Shown one piece after another: positions 1-8,496 of a stretch of DNA of 64,000 nt. Position 1 is the stretch's first letter, and every line of letters begins with the position of its first letter. Under the pieces are notes generated by a model. That model saw only the letters and a program-made list of their open reading frames with translations, searched no databases and had not been told where the DNA came from. The stretch covers positions 434,370 to 498,369 of the forward strand of contig NZ_BBZI01000009.1 in assembly GCF_008974245.1 (NCBI RefSeq), written 5' to 3'. A program made the translations under genes and the position numbers. This stretch comes from Streptomyces abyssomicinicus. GTDB taxonomy: Bacteria > Actinomycetota > Actinomycetes > Streptomycetales > Streptomycetaceae.

Positions 1-1
1 T

Positions 2-187
2 CGTCTCTTCGGCTCCGTCACCCCGGCCGACATCGCTTCCGCGATCAAGGCTTCCGGTGGCCCCGAGGTCGACAAGCGCCGCATCGAGCTGGGCGCCCCG
101 ATCAAGACCCTGGGCTCGCACGAGACCTCGGTGCGTCTGCACCCCGAGGTCGCTGCCAAGGTCAGCGTCGAGGTCGTCTCCGCCTGA
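2..187 (+). CDS. rplI: 50S ribosomal protein L9, C-terminal part
   Basis: This is the last 61 codons of ribosomal protein L9, open at the left edge of the window. The visible residues match the C-terminal rRNA-binding domain of bacterial L9, including RLFGSVTPADIA and the closing run of alternating hydrophobic residues that ends EVVSA. L9 is a structural protein of the large ribosomal subunit. It normally closes an rpsF-ssb-rpsR-rplI operon, which would lie to the left. A perfect intrinsic terminator follows 37 bp after the stop, which fits the end of that operon. Confidence 0.95.
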   Translation, partial: RLFGSVTPADIASAIKASGGPEVDKRRIELGAPIKTLGSHETSVRLHPEVAAKVSVEVVSA

Positions 188-224
188 GCCTCGGCTCGGG
201 ACTGAGCTGACGCTCACGACCACC

Positions 225-260
225 AAGAAGGGCCGCACCCCGTAGGGTGCGGCCCTTCTT
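225..260 (+). terminator. intrinsic terminator of the rplI operon
   Basis: A perfect 16-bp inverted repeat (225-240 with 245-260) has a 4-nt CGTA loop and arms bounded by AAGAAG and CTTCTT. It lies between the rplI stop and the end of the convergent MATE gene, so it may serve both strands. Confidence 0.85.
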
Positions 261-286
261 GTCGTCCTGCCCCCTGCCGCTGCGCT

Positions 287-300
287 GTTTCACGTGAAAC
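287..300. other. parS site (perfect)
   Basis: The 14-bp palindrome GTTTCACGTGAAAC is the known Streptomyces parS consensus bound by ParB for origin segregation. It sits between the convergent rplI and MATE genes. Confidence 0.93.
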
Positions 301-350
301 GGCGGCGGGCTCCCCTTGGGGGTCGCTGGTTGCGGGTGCGCCGGCCGCCG

Positions 351-1694
351 TCAGCGGGTCGCGCCGGTGACGATCCACCGTCCGGATCGGGCGCGCCACC
401 AGAGAGTCAGCAGTCGCACGGCCATCATCAGCGTCATCGCTCCCCAGAGCGCGGTAAGACCGCCACCCATGGCGGGCACCAGAAGTGCGGCGGGCGTGAA
501 GACGACGAGCGTGGCGAGCATGGCCCAGGCCAGATAGGGGCCGTCGCCCGCGCCCATGAGCACGCCGTCCAGTACGAAGACGACCCCGCAGAGCGGCTGG
601 CCCAATGCGATGACGATCAGAGCCGGGAACGCCGCATCATGGACCGTGGCGTCGCCGGTGAACAACGGCAACAGAAGGGGGCGCGCCACTACCACCAGGA
701 GTCCGAGGGCGATGCCCGCGGCGATCCCCCACTCGACCATGCGGCGGCAGACCTCGCGGGCTTTCTGAGCATCTCCGGCTCCGAGGTAGCGCCCGATGAT
801 GGCCTGCCCGGCGATGGCGATGGCGTCCAGGGCGAAGGCCAGCAGGCTCCACAGGGAGAGGACGATCTGGTGGGCTGCCACGTCGGCGTCGCCCAGCCGG
901 GCCGCGACCGCAGTGGCGATCATCAGAATTGCCCTCAGGGAGAGGGTGCGGACCAGCAGTGGGACGCCGGCCTGAGCGGACGCCCGGATCCCGGCCGCAT
1001 CCGGACGCAGTGACGCCCCATGGCGCCGGGCCCCGCGCACGACCACGACCAGGTAGACGGCCGCCATGCCGCACTGGGCGATCACCGTGCCCCAGGCGGA
1101 ACCCGCGATCCCCATGCCGGCGCCGTAGACCAGCACCACATTGAGGACAGCATTGGCCACGAATCCGGCGATGGCCACCCGCAAGGGTGTCTTGGTGTCC
1201 TGCAGTCCTCGCAGCACGCCGGTCGCGGCGAGGACGATCAACATCGGGGGTATGCCGAGCGAGGAGATCCGCAGATAGGTGACGGCGTACGGGGCAGCGG
1301 TGTCGGAAGCGCCGAACAGCCCGACCAGGTCCGGGGCGGTGGGCAGCACGACAGCGATCACCGCGCAGCCCAGGAGAAGCGCCAGCCAGATGCCGTCCAT
1401 GCCCTGTCGGATGGCGGCGCCGAGGTCACCGGCACCGACCCGCCGGGCAACGGCGGCGGTGGTCGCATAGGCGAGAAAGACGAAGACGCTGACCGCAGTC
1501 GTCAGCAGAGCCGACGCCACGCCGAGACCGGCCAGTTGCGCGGTGCCCAAATGCCCGACGATGGCGCTGTCCGCGAGGATGAAAAGGGGCTCGGCGACCA
1601 AGGCCCCGAAGGCCGGGAGAGCCAGCGCGATGATCTCGCGGTCATGTCGGCGGCGGCCCGTCCGACCGATAGCGGAAGCCTGTGTCATAAGCAC
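351..1694 (-). CDS. MATE family (DinF-like) efflux transporter
   Basis: A membrane protein of about 447 residues with some twelve hydrophobic segments, of the usual length for the multidrug and toxin extrusion family. The N-terminus (EIIALALPAFGALVAEP, then a LADSAIVGHLG-like stretch) is typical of the DinF subgroup, which exports organic cations or drugs in exchange for Na+ or H+. A homologue occupies the slot between rplI and dnaB in other streptomycetes. Three starts are possible within nine bases: TTG 1697, GTG 1694 and ATG 1688. I prefer GTG because GGAAG lies about nine bases upstream of it. The substrate cannot be told from sequence. Confidence 0.88.
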   Translation of the reverse strand: MLMTQASAIGRTGRRRHDREIIALALPAFGALVAEPLFILADSAIVGHLGTAQLAGLGVASALLTTAVSVFVFLAYATTAAVARRVGAGDLGAAIRQGMDGIWLALLLGCAVIAVVLPTAPDLVGLFGASDTAAPYAVTYLRISSLGIPPMLIVLAATGVLRGLQDTKTPLRVAIAGFVANAVLNVVLVYGAGMGIAGSAWGTVIAQCGMAAVYLVVVVRGARRHGASLRPDAAGIRASAQAGVPLLVRTLSLRAILMIATAVAARLGDADVAAHQIVLSLWSLLAFALDAIAIAGQAIIGRYLGAGDAQKAREVCRRMVEWGIAAGIALGLLVVVARPLLLPLFTGDATVHDAAFPALIVIALGQPLCGVVFVLDGVLMGAGDGPYLAWAMLATLVVFTPAALLVPAMGGGLTALWGAMTLMMAVRLLTLWWRARSGRWIVTGATR

Positions 1695-2149
1695 CAATCT
1701 AATCTTCCACAGGTAAGTGGCGCAACGCAGTTGTGGCGCTTACTTCGCCGGGGCTGACGTGGCCTCTCGCACAGCGTTCCGGGAGATCTTGACCGGGCGG
1801 CCGATTTTTTTCTTCTGCACAACCCCTGGGCGACGTAAGCGCAGGTCAACGAGATGGCGACAGGAATCCTGCGGGCTTGTTCACAGCGCTGTCCACCGAC
1901 TCGTGCACAGGATTCGAGGAGTTGTCCACAGCATACGGCCGGTCTTCCACATGGCCTGTGGATAACCAGATTGGCTGAGGGTGCCTGCGGGCTTAGCGTG
2001 GTGCGGTGCTCACCCCCGCGCCGAGTGGAAATACCCCCACGTAACCGGCACATCTCAAGGGTAGGCGAGCAGCTCGATCTGTCAGAGCCGTGTCGTACAA
2101 CTGGTAGGCACGGCGAGGTCCGCACGGCGGACGGGAGGAGGGTCGCTCG
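1695..2149. promoter_or_regulatory. dnaB upstream region with DnaA boxes
   Basis: This 455-bp gap between the divergent MATE and dnaB genes holds several DnaA-box-like 9-mers: TTGTTCACA (1877-1885), CTGTCCACC (1889-1897), the exact Streptomyces consensus TTGTCCACA (1922-1930), and TTATCCACA read on the minus strand (1957-1965). Four boxes lie within 90 bp. I saw no open reading frame with a ribosome binding site here. The arrangement suggests that DnaA binds upstream of the replicative helicase gene. This is not oriC, which lies between dnaA and dnaN in Streptomyces. Confidence 0.7.
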
Positions 2150-3631
2150 GTGAGCATTTCCGAGCCCTTGGACGACCCCTGGGCCGAGAGCGGTCCCAGT
2201 GATCGTCTGCCCGCGTCGCGCCGCCGTGAGGACTCCGGTCCGGGCCGTTCCGGCGGTCGTGGGGACCGTTCCGGGGAAGGAAGGTGGGCCGACCAGGAGG
2301 TCTCCCCCTTCGAACGGGTGCCGCCGCAGGACCTCGACGCCGAACAGTCCGTGCTCGGCGGCATGCTGCTGTCCAAGGACGCCATCGCGGACGTGGTGGA
2401 GGTCCTCAAGGGCCACGACTTCTACAAGCCGGCCCATGAGCTGATCTACCAGGCCATCCTGGACGTGTACGCCAAGGGCGAGCCGGCCGACCCGATCACC
2501 ATCGCCGCCGAGCTCACCAAGCGGGGCGAGATCAACAAGGTGGGTGGCGCCGCCTACCTGCACACCCTGGTCCAGACGGTCCCCACCGCGGCCAACGCCG
2601 AGTACTACGCGGAGATCGTCCACGAACGGGCCGTGCTTCGCCGCCTGGTGGAGGCCGGAACGCGGATCACCCAGATGGGATACGCGGCGGACGACGACGT
2701 CGACGAGATCGTCAACCGCGCCCAGGCCGAGATCTACGCCGTCACCGAGCAGCGCACCAGCGAGGACTACCTCCCGCTCGGCGACATCATGGAGGGCGCG
2801 CTCGACGAGATCGAGGCGATCGGATCCCGCAGCGGAGAGATGACCGGCGTCCCCACCGGCTTCACCGACTTCGACGCCCTGACCAACGGTCTGCATCCCG
2901 GTCAGATGGTCGTCATCGCCGCCCGTCCGGCCATGGGTAAGTCGACCCTGGCGCTGGACTTCGCCCGTGCGGCGTCGATCAAGCACCAGCTGCCCAGTGT
3001 GATCTTCTCCCTGGAGATGGGCCGCAACGAGATCGCCATGCGACTGCTCTCCGCGGAGGCGCGGGTGGCCCTGCACCACATGCGGTCCGGCACCATGACC
3101 GACGACGACTGGACGCGGCTGGCGCGCAGGATGCCCGACGTCTCCGCCGCGCCGCTCTACATCGACGACTCCCCGAACCTGTCGATGATGGAGATCAGGG
3201 CCAAGTGCCGTCGGCTGAAGCAGCGCAACGACCTCAAGCTGGTCGTCATCGACTACCTCCAGCTGATGCAGTCCGGCGGATCCAAGCGCGCCGAGAGCCG
3301 CCAGCAGGAGGTCTCGGACATGTCCCGTAACCTCAAGCTGCTGGCCAAGGAGCTGGAGATCCCGGTGATCGCGCTCTCCCAGCTGAACCGAGGCCCCGAG
3401 CAGCGGACCGACAAGAAGCCGATGGTCTCCGACCTGCGTGAGTCCGGATCCATCGAGCAGGACGCCGACATGGTCATCCTCCTGCACCGCGAGGACGCCT
3501 ACGAGAAGGAGTCCCCGCGCGCGGGTGAGGCCGACCTGATCGTGGCCAAGCACCGTAACGGTCCGACGGCCACCATCACCGTCGCCTTCCAGGGCCACTA
3601 CTCGCGCTTCGTGGACATGGCCCAGAGCTGA
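2150..3631 (+). CDS. dnaB: replicative DNA helicase DnaB
   Basis: A 493-residue hexameric helicase that unwinds DNA at the replication fork. After a charged, disordered actinobacterial N-terminal extension (about 50 residues) comes the DnaB N-terminal domain (QDLDAEQSVLGGMLL). The RecA-like ATPase domain follows, with Walker A ARPAMGKST near residue 258 and Walker B VVIDYLQLM near residue 366. No intein interrupts it. The GTG start at 2150 is supported by GGGAGGAG nine bases upstream. DnaA boxes in the upstream gap suggest a link with replication control. Confidence 0.97.
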   Translation: MSISEPLDDPWAESGPSDRLPASRRREDSGPGRSGGRGDRSGEGRWADQEVSPFERVPPQDLDAEQSVLGGMLLSKDAIADVVEVLKGHDFYKPAHELIYQAILDVYAKGEPADPITIAAELTKRGEINKVGGAAYLHTLVQTVPTAANAEYYAEIVHERAVLRRLVEAGTRITQMGYAADDDVDEIVNRAQAEIYAVTEQRTSEDYLPLGDIMEGALDEIEAIGSRSGEMTGVPTGFTDFDALTNGLHPGQMVVIAARPAMGKSTLALDFARAASIKHQLPSVIFSLEMGRNEIAMRLLSAEARVALHHMRSGTMTDDDWTRLARRMPDVSAAPLYIDDSPNLSMMEIRAKCRRLKQRNDLKLVVIDYLQLMQSGGSKRAESRQQEVSDMSRNLKLLAKELEIPVIALSQLNRGPEQRTDKKPMVSDLRESGSIEQDADMVILLHREDAYEKESPRAGEADLIVAKHRNGPTATITVAFQGHYSRFVDMAQS

Positions 3632-3853
3632 CGCGGATCGGAGACCGGTAGGTCGAGCCGCCCACCGGTACGGGTGATCGGGCTCCGACGGTGGCGCCTC
3701 GGTGGTGCCCGGGTGGTGCCCGGTGGTGCCCCCGACACCGTGGGCTCGCGGGACATCGCTCGTGGGTTCGGAAGCGTCCGGCGGGGGAGACGGCCGCGAG
3801 GGTGCGCGCCGGTGAGGGGCACCCGTCCAAGCTAGGGGCCGGCGGGACGCTGC

Positions 3854-4420
3854 TCAGCGCCTTGTCTCGTACCTGGTCAGGATCACGCCGTCGGGAAGCG
3901 TCCGCGTCTCCACCAGGTTCAGGTTCACCCAGCTGTCCACCGCGGCGAAGAACGGCGTGCCGCCGCCCACCAGGACCGGATGGGTGGCGATCACGTATTC
4001 GTCGATCAGCCCGGCGCGCATGGCCGCCCCGGCGAGCGTCGCGCCGCCGATGCTCATCGGGCCGCCGTCCTCGGCCTTGAGCCGGGTGATCTCGGCGATC
4101 GCGTCGCCGGTGACCAGGCGGGCGTTCCAGTCGACCTTGTCGATCGTCGAGGAGAACACGACCTTCGGCGTGTCCCGCCAGTTCCGCGCAAACTCGACCT
4201 GGGCCGGGGTGGCGTCGGGCTGCTGGTCGCCGGTCGGCCAGTAGACGCTCATCACCTCCCAGAGCTTGCGCCCGTACAGCGACAGGCCAGTCGCCTGCTC
4301 GTGGTCGAGCCACCACTGGAACAGCTCGTGGCTCGGCGGTCCGCTCCAGCCGATGTCGTCGCCGGCCGCGGCGATGTAGCCGTCCAGGGTCAGATTCATG
4401 CCGTAGATCAGTTTCCGCAT
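3854..4420 (-). CDS. RibD C-terminal/dihydrofolate reductase-like protein
   Basis: A 188-residue protein of the RibD_C (DHFR-fold) family common in actinobacteria. It opens with MRKLIYGMNLTLDGYIA and has the family's GGPMSIGGATLA phosphate-loop region and the LIDEYVIATHPVLVGGG strand. Members are thought to be NAD(P)H-dependent reductases, but the substrate is unknown and no riboflavin or folate genes are nearby. The ATG start is the first of the frame. A 222-bp gap separates it from the convergent dnaB and contains nothing I recognise. Confidence 0.82.
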   Translation of the reverse strand: MRKLIYGMNLTLDGYIAAAGDDIGWSGPPSHELFQWWLDHEQATGLSLYGRKLWEVMSVYWPTGDQQPDATPAQVEFARNWRDTPKVVFSSTIDKVDWNARLVTGDAIAEITRLKAEDGGPMSIGGATLAGAAMRAGLIDEYVIATHPVLVGGGTPFFAAVDSWVNLNLVETRTLPDGVILTRYETRR

Positions 4421-4541
4421 GGCCGAGCCTTCCGTCCGTGTCCGGTGTGGAGACCAGCGTGGCCCGGGGAACTCATCGGCGCGCGATCCGGCTCGCCCAG
4501 ACCCTGTACCCGTCCGCGGGGACCCCGCGGACGCGACGGCG

Positions 4542-5831
4542 TCAGAACCAGTGCAGGCAGTGCGGAGGACGCTCGGCGCGGAAGAGGGCGTCCGCGAGGG
4601 CGGCCGCGCCCGGGCGGTGGGCCCGGATGTGTCCCGCTCGCACCAGGGTGCTCACCGAGGTGCCGCCGAGGTAGACGGCGCCAAGGTCCTGCACGTCCAG
4701 TGACAGGTCGGGGTCGAGGTCGGTGGGGACGCAGTCCGCCTTCCCGTCCCGGACGGTCAGCAGGTGGCGTCCCCGCTCGCCGAGGAACGGGTCGTCGACG
4801 TCGAGGACCAGCTCGCCGTCGGTGAACCAGCCGCGGGAGGTCAGCGCCCGGGGGACGTCCAGCAGGCGCACCCAGAGCCAGTCGGTGACGTGGCCGACCT
4901 CGCCGGCGCGGTGGTCGGTCAGCTGCCAGCGCAGCGGGTGTCCGGGCGGGACGTGCTTGAACACGACCTTCTCGACCAGGTCGTGGCCGAGGACGAACCT
5001 GGCGAGGTCCGTGAAGACCGCGTCGTCGGCGGCGATGGTCTCGTCGACCGTCAGGACCTGGTCCGCCAGCGAGTAGCTGGCGTAGCCGTCCGGGACACCG
5101 TCGGCGTCCCGGTGGACGGCGACGTACCGGGGCGCTTCGGAGACGGGGGGCTGCCCCGCGCCCCGTTCCCACCAGCGGTGGGGCCGGGAGAGCGCGCCGG
5201 GCTGTGCGCGGCGGTACCGGTCGTAGACCTCCTCCAGGAGCTCTCCGCACCGGGAACGGCGCAGCACCTCCACGGAGCCCGATCCGGAGCCGACTCCGGA
5301 GCCCGATCCGGAGCCGACTCCGGAGCCCGATCCGGAGCCGGAGCCCGAGCCGGTGTTCGCGCCGTTACCCGTCCCGCGTGCCCGGGGGAGCGACCAGGCG
5401 GCCTGGTGGCGCGGCACCGTCAGCCGCTGCGTGTAGGTGGCCGGCCCGTAGCCGAACCTGCCGTAGATCGGGGCCTCCGAGGCCAGCAGCACGGCGAGGA
5501 CCTCTCCCTGGGCCTTCAGGTCGGTGAGCTGCCGCCGCATCATCGCGGTGAGTACACCCTGGCGCCGGTGCGTGGGCAACACGCCGACCGCGGTCACCCC
5601 GGGGGCCGGGACGAGGACCTCGCCGGGCAGCGTGAGCTCGAAGGAGTAGGCGCCCGCGGTGCCGACCGGGCGCCCGTCGTCCGTCTCGGCGATCAGGCCG
5701 CGGTCCATCTCGAACGCCGACCACCAGGCGCCCCTGCCGTCGGCCGGGGTGTCCGGGACGACCCCGAACGCGACGTGGAGGGTGTCGACGAAGACGTCGA
5801 GGTCCTGGTCGGTCGTGGAACGGATCTCCAT
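4542..5831 (-). CDS. Eis-like GNAT N-acetyltransferase with Gly-Ser insert
   Basis: A 429-residue member of the Eis family, which pairs two GNAT folds with a SCP2-like C-terminal domain and acetylates aminoglycosides or lysines in mycobacteria. Visible landmarks are the acetyl-CoA loop region GVTAVGVLPTHRRQGVLTAMM (about residues 78-98), the SEAPIYGRFGYGPA signature near residue 120, and the carboxy end HCLHWF; Eis enzymes use the terminal carboxylate as a catalytic base. Residues about 162-186 are an almost pure Gly-Ser tract not found in ordinary homologues, encoded by a 24-bp tandem repeat. The gene is divergent from the serine hydrolase at 6043. Confidence 0.87.
   Translation of the reverse strand: MEIRSTTDQDLDVFVDTLHVAFGVVPDTPADGRGAWWSAFEMDRGLIAETDDGRPVGTAGAYSFELTLPGEVLVPAPGVTAVGVLPTHRRQGVLTAMMRRQLTDLKAQGEVLAVLLASEAPIYGRFGYGPATYTQRLTVPRHQAAWSLPRARGTGNGANTGSGSGSGSGSGVGSGSGSGVGSGSGSVEVLRRSRCGELLEEVYDRYRRAQPGALSRPHRWWERGAGQPPVSEAPRYVAVHRDADGVPDGYASYSLADQVLTVDETIAADDAVFTDLARFVLGHDLVEKVVFKHVPPGHPLRWQLTDHRAGEVGHVTDWLWVRLLDVPRALTSRGWFTDGELVLDVDDPFLGERGRHLLTVRDGKADCVPTDLDPDLSLDVQDLGAVYLGGTSVSTLVRAGHIRAHRPGAAALADALFRAERPPHCLHWF
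5274..5345 (-). repeat. 24-bp in-frame tandem repeat in the Eis-like gene
   Basis: Three consecutive 24-bp units (5274-5297, 5298-5321, 5322-5345) are built on GGAGCCCGATCCGGAGCC. The third unit diverges at its end. The period is a multiple of three and encodes Gly-Ser runs, so copy number can change without breaking the frame. Confidence 0.9.
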
Positions 5832-6042
5832 CGCTGGCGGTGCCTCCCCGGGATACCGGCACCACGACCGTGGCGCCCGCCACAGTGCAGTACCGGCACC
5901 ACCCCCAGGTCAATCGAATTACGGCCGACGTGCGGCCGCGACCCGTGATCTGCCGCTCGTGCGCGCATTGGGGCTCCCGTGGCGTCCGCGCGACGTTCCG
6001 CGGTGGTCCCGTCGCCCGGATCCGTCTGATCCACTGAGTGCC

Positions 6043-7443
6043 ATGACGACACCTCAGGAAGAGCACGCCCTGCTCCCCGCCACCCGTCGCGCGCTGCTGC
6101 ACCGGATCGCCGTCGCACAGGCCGAGGGCCGGGCCCCGTCACTGACCGCCGCGGTCGTGAGGGGCGGGGAGATCGTGTGGACCGGGTCGCGGACCTCGGT
6201 CAACGGGCACGCGCCCGACGGCGACGTCCAGTACCGGATCGGCTCGATCACCAAGACCTTCACCGCTGTCCTCGTGCTGCGGCTGCGCGACGAGGGACGC
6301 ATCTCGCTCGAGGACCCTCTGGAGAAGCACCTCCCGGGCACCTCGGCCGGTGGGGCCACCATCGCCCAGCTGCTCGCCCACACCGCGGGCCTGGCAGCCG
6401 AGTCGCCCGGTCCCTGGTGGGAGCGGACGCCCGGATCGCTGCGTCCCGGACTGGCCGACGTCCTCGGCGAGGATCCGCTGCTGCACCCGGGCGGACGCCG
6501 CTTCCACTACTCCAACCCCGGTTACACGCTGCTGGGCGCTCTGGTGGAGGAGCTGCGGCAGGAGCCCTGGGAGCGGGTGCTGCGCCGTGAGGTGCTGGAA
6601 CCGCTCGGGCTCCGTCGCACCGGCCCGGACCCGGTGGCCCCGCACGCGGGCGGCTGGGCCGTCCACCCGTGGGCCGACGTGCTGCTCCCCGAACCGGTCG
6701 AGGACCTGGGCCGGATGGCGCCCGCCGGGCAGCTGTGGTCGACCACCGAGGACCTGGCGCGCTTCGCCGTCTTCCTCGCCCGTGGCGACGACCGGGTGCT
6801 GAGCGCGTCCTCCGTCGTGGAGATGCGCACCCCCGCCGCGCCGCCCGAGCCGGGCGACCTGGCGGCGGGGTCCGGCTACGGGCTGGGGATGCAGGTCCAG
6901 CAGTGGGGTGAACGCAGGCTGGTCGGGCACTCCGGCTCGCTTCCCGGCTACCTGGCCAACCTGTCCATCGCCGTCGAGGACGACGTGGCCTCGGTGGTGC
7001 TGGTCAACTGCACCTCCGGCCTCTCCATCTCCACGGTCGGCGCGGACCTGGTGCGCATCGTGGCGGAGGCCGAGCCGCGGATCCCCGAACCCTGGCGGCC
7101 CCTCCCGGAGGTCGACCCGGCCGTGCTGGCGCTCACCGGGCCCTGGTACTGGGGCACCTCGCCCTTCGTGCTGCGCATGACGGCCGACGGCGGGGTCTCC
7201 CTCGACCCGATGGGCGCCCCTGGCCGGCGGTCCCGGTTCCGGGCCGCCGGTGACGGCTCCTGGATCGGCCTGGAGGGCTACTACGCGGGGGAGACCCTGC
7301 GCGCGGTCCGAGCGCCGGACGGCACCGTGACCCATCTCGACCTGGGCTCCTTCGTCTTCACCCGCACCGCCTACGACCCCGCCGCCCCGGTTCCGGGAGG
7401 CGTGGACGAGGAGGGGTGGCGCGGGCTCAGGCAGGAGGGGTGA
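6043..7443 (+). CDS. serine beta-lactamase-like hydrolase (class C/PBP4 family)
   Basis: A 466-residue protein of the beta-lactamase/transpeptidase-like superfamily. The nucleophile motif SITK starts at Ser68, the YSN motif is at Tyr156, and an HSG triad equivalent appears in GHSGSLPGY near residue 296. A C-terminal beta domain of about 100 residues follows, as in many esterase or D-aminopeptidase members. No signal peptide is evident, so it may be cytoplasmic. The ATG at 6043 is chosen because the preceding 128 codons overlap the promoter gap and do not resemble the family. Substrate unknown; antibiotic resistance should not be assumed. Confidence 0.85.
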   Translation: MTTPQEEHALLPATRRALLHRIAVAQAEGRAPSLTAAVVRGGEIVWTGSRTSVNGHAPDGDVQYRIGSITKTFTAVLVLRLRDEGRISLEDPLEKHLPGTSAGGATIAQLLAHTAGLAAESPGPWWERTPGSLRPGLADVLGEDPLLHPGGRRFHYSNPGYTLLGALVEELRQEPWERVLRREVLEPLGLRRTGPDPVAPHAGGWAVHPWADVLLPEPVEDLGRMAPAGQLWSTTEDLARFAVFLARGDDRVLSASSVVEMRTPAAPPEPGDLAAGSGYGLGMQVQQWGERRLVGHSGSLPGYLANLSIAVEDDVASVVLVNCTSGLSISTVGADLVRIVAEAEPRIPEPWRPLPEVDPAVLALTGPWYWGTSPFVLRMTADGGVSLDPMGAPGRRSRFRAAGDGSWIGLEGYYAGETLRAVRAPDGTVTHLDLGSFVFTRTAYDPAAPVPGGVDEEGWRGLRQEG

Positions 7444-7450
7444 TCTCCCG

Positions 7451-7903
7451 TCAGAGCTGGAACTTGAAACCGATGTGCGAGGCGGTGAAGCCGAGGCGCT
7501 CGTAGAACCGTCGGGTATCGGTCCGGGTGGCGTCGGAGGTCAGCTGCACCAGTTGGCACCCCTGCCGCCCGGACTCCTCGATCGCCCACCGGACGAGGTG
7601 GCTGCCCAGGCCGCCACCGCGCTCGGCGGAGTGCACCCGGACGCCCTCGATGACCGACCGGGTGGTGCCACGGCGCGACAGGCCCGGGATCACGGACAGT
7701 TGCAGGGTGCCGACGACCCTCCCCGAGCGTTCGGCCACCATCAGGTGCTGGTTCGGGTCGTCCGTGAGCCGCTTCAGTGCGGCCAGGTAGGGGGCGAGGT
7801 CGTCCGGGGTCTCGCGGTGGGCGCCGAGCGGGTCGTCGGCGTACAGGGCCACGATGGCCGGCACGTCGTCCGTCTCGGCCGGGCGTATGAGGAGGTCGTC
7901 CAT
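7451..7903 (-). CDS. GNAT family N-acetyltransferase
   Basis: A 150-residue single GNAT domain. Motif A, which binds acetyl-CoA, is seen as IEGVRVHSAERGGGLGSHLVRWA (about residues 84-106, with the pattern R-G-x-G-L/S-G). Motif B ends in DTRRFYERLGFTASHIGF, close to the C-terminus. It converges with the serine hydrolase, leaving only 7 bp between the two stops. The acceptor substrate cannot be predicted. The next gene upstream on this strand is a Nudix hydrolase, 41 bp away. Confidence 0.85.
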   Translation of the reverse strand: MDDLLIRPAETDDVPAIVALYADDPLGAHRETPDDLAPYLAALKRLTDDPNQHLMVAERSGRVVGTLQLSVIPGLSRRGTTRSVIEGVRVHSAERGGGLGSHLVRWAIEESGRQGCQLVQLTSDATRTDTRRFYERLGFTASHIGFKFQL

Positions 7904-7944
7904 GACGGCACCCTAGGGCGTCGGCGGCGAGCCGTCGCCCGGAT

Positions 7945-8427
7945 TCAGACCAGGTCCGCGGCGTGCAGGGCGCGGACGCCCTCGATGTTGCCGTCCAGGT
8001 AGTGCCGCAGGGAGAGCGGCACGAGATGGACGGAGGCGATGCCGATCCGGGTGAACGGCACCCGCACGATCTCGTACTCCCCGGCCGGCTCCTCGACCTC
8101 GGGGCCGTGGCGGAGGGCGGGATCCATGGACTCCAGTCGGCAGACGAAGAAGTGCTGCACCTTCACGCCGGTCGACGCCTCGTCCGGGCCGATGTGTTCC
8201 ACCGTGTCCACGAAGCACGGGATGACGCCCGTGATCTTGGCGCCGAGCTCCTCGTGCACCTCGCGGTGCAGCGCCTCGACGACGGTGGTGTCCTCGGGCT
8301 CCACCCCGCCTCCGGGAGTGACCCAGTAGGGGTCGACGCCAGGCTTGGTTCGCTTGATCAGGATGAGATCGGGGCCGTCCAGCAGGACGGCGCGGGCGGT
8401 GCGCTTGACCACGGGGCGGACGGTCAT
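7945..8427 (-). CDS. Nudix hydrolase
   Basis: A 160-residue Nudix domain protein that would cleave a nucleoside diphosphate linked to another moiety. The catalytic helix REVHEELG (about residues 55-62) is intact and is preceded by GGGVEPED at 39-46. That loop is one residue longer than in the textbook box. The next gene on the minus strand, a GNAT, lies 41 bp downstream, so the two may be cotranscribed. A parS-like palindrome lies just upstream of its start. Substrate unknown. Confidence 0.85.
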   Translation of the reverse strand: MTVRPVVKRTARAVLLDGPDLILIKRTKPGVDPYWVTPGGGVEPEDTTVVEALHREVHEELGAKITGVIPCFVDTVEHIGPDEASTGVKVQHFFVCRLESMDPALRHGPEVEEPAGEYEIVRVPFTRIGIASVHLVPLSLRHYLDGNIEGVRALHAADLV

Positions 8428-8448
8428 GGGGGGAATCTGGCCCGCGAT

Positions 8449-8462
8449 GTTCCACGTGAAAC
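8449..8462. other. parS-like site (one mismatch)
   Basis: GTTCCACGTGAAAC differs from the parS consensus only at position 4 (T to C). It lies in the short gap between the Nudix start and the LysR stop. Confidence 0.7.
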
Positions 8463-8496
8463 ATCGCCCACGGCCATTCGCCCGGGACCGCGGCCG

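Noticed and set aside
1685..3598. Long minus-strand open frame (637 aa) over dnaB
   Set aside because: Shadow of dnaB: composition follows third-base G/C on the other strand, it has no ribosome binding site, and its residues are Val/Gly/Arg/His-rich with no family resemblance.
5659..6042. 5' extension of the serine hydrolase
   Set aside because: Runs over the divergent Eis-like gene start and has no family similarity. ATG 6043 fits the beta-lactamase-like N-terminus.
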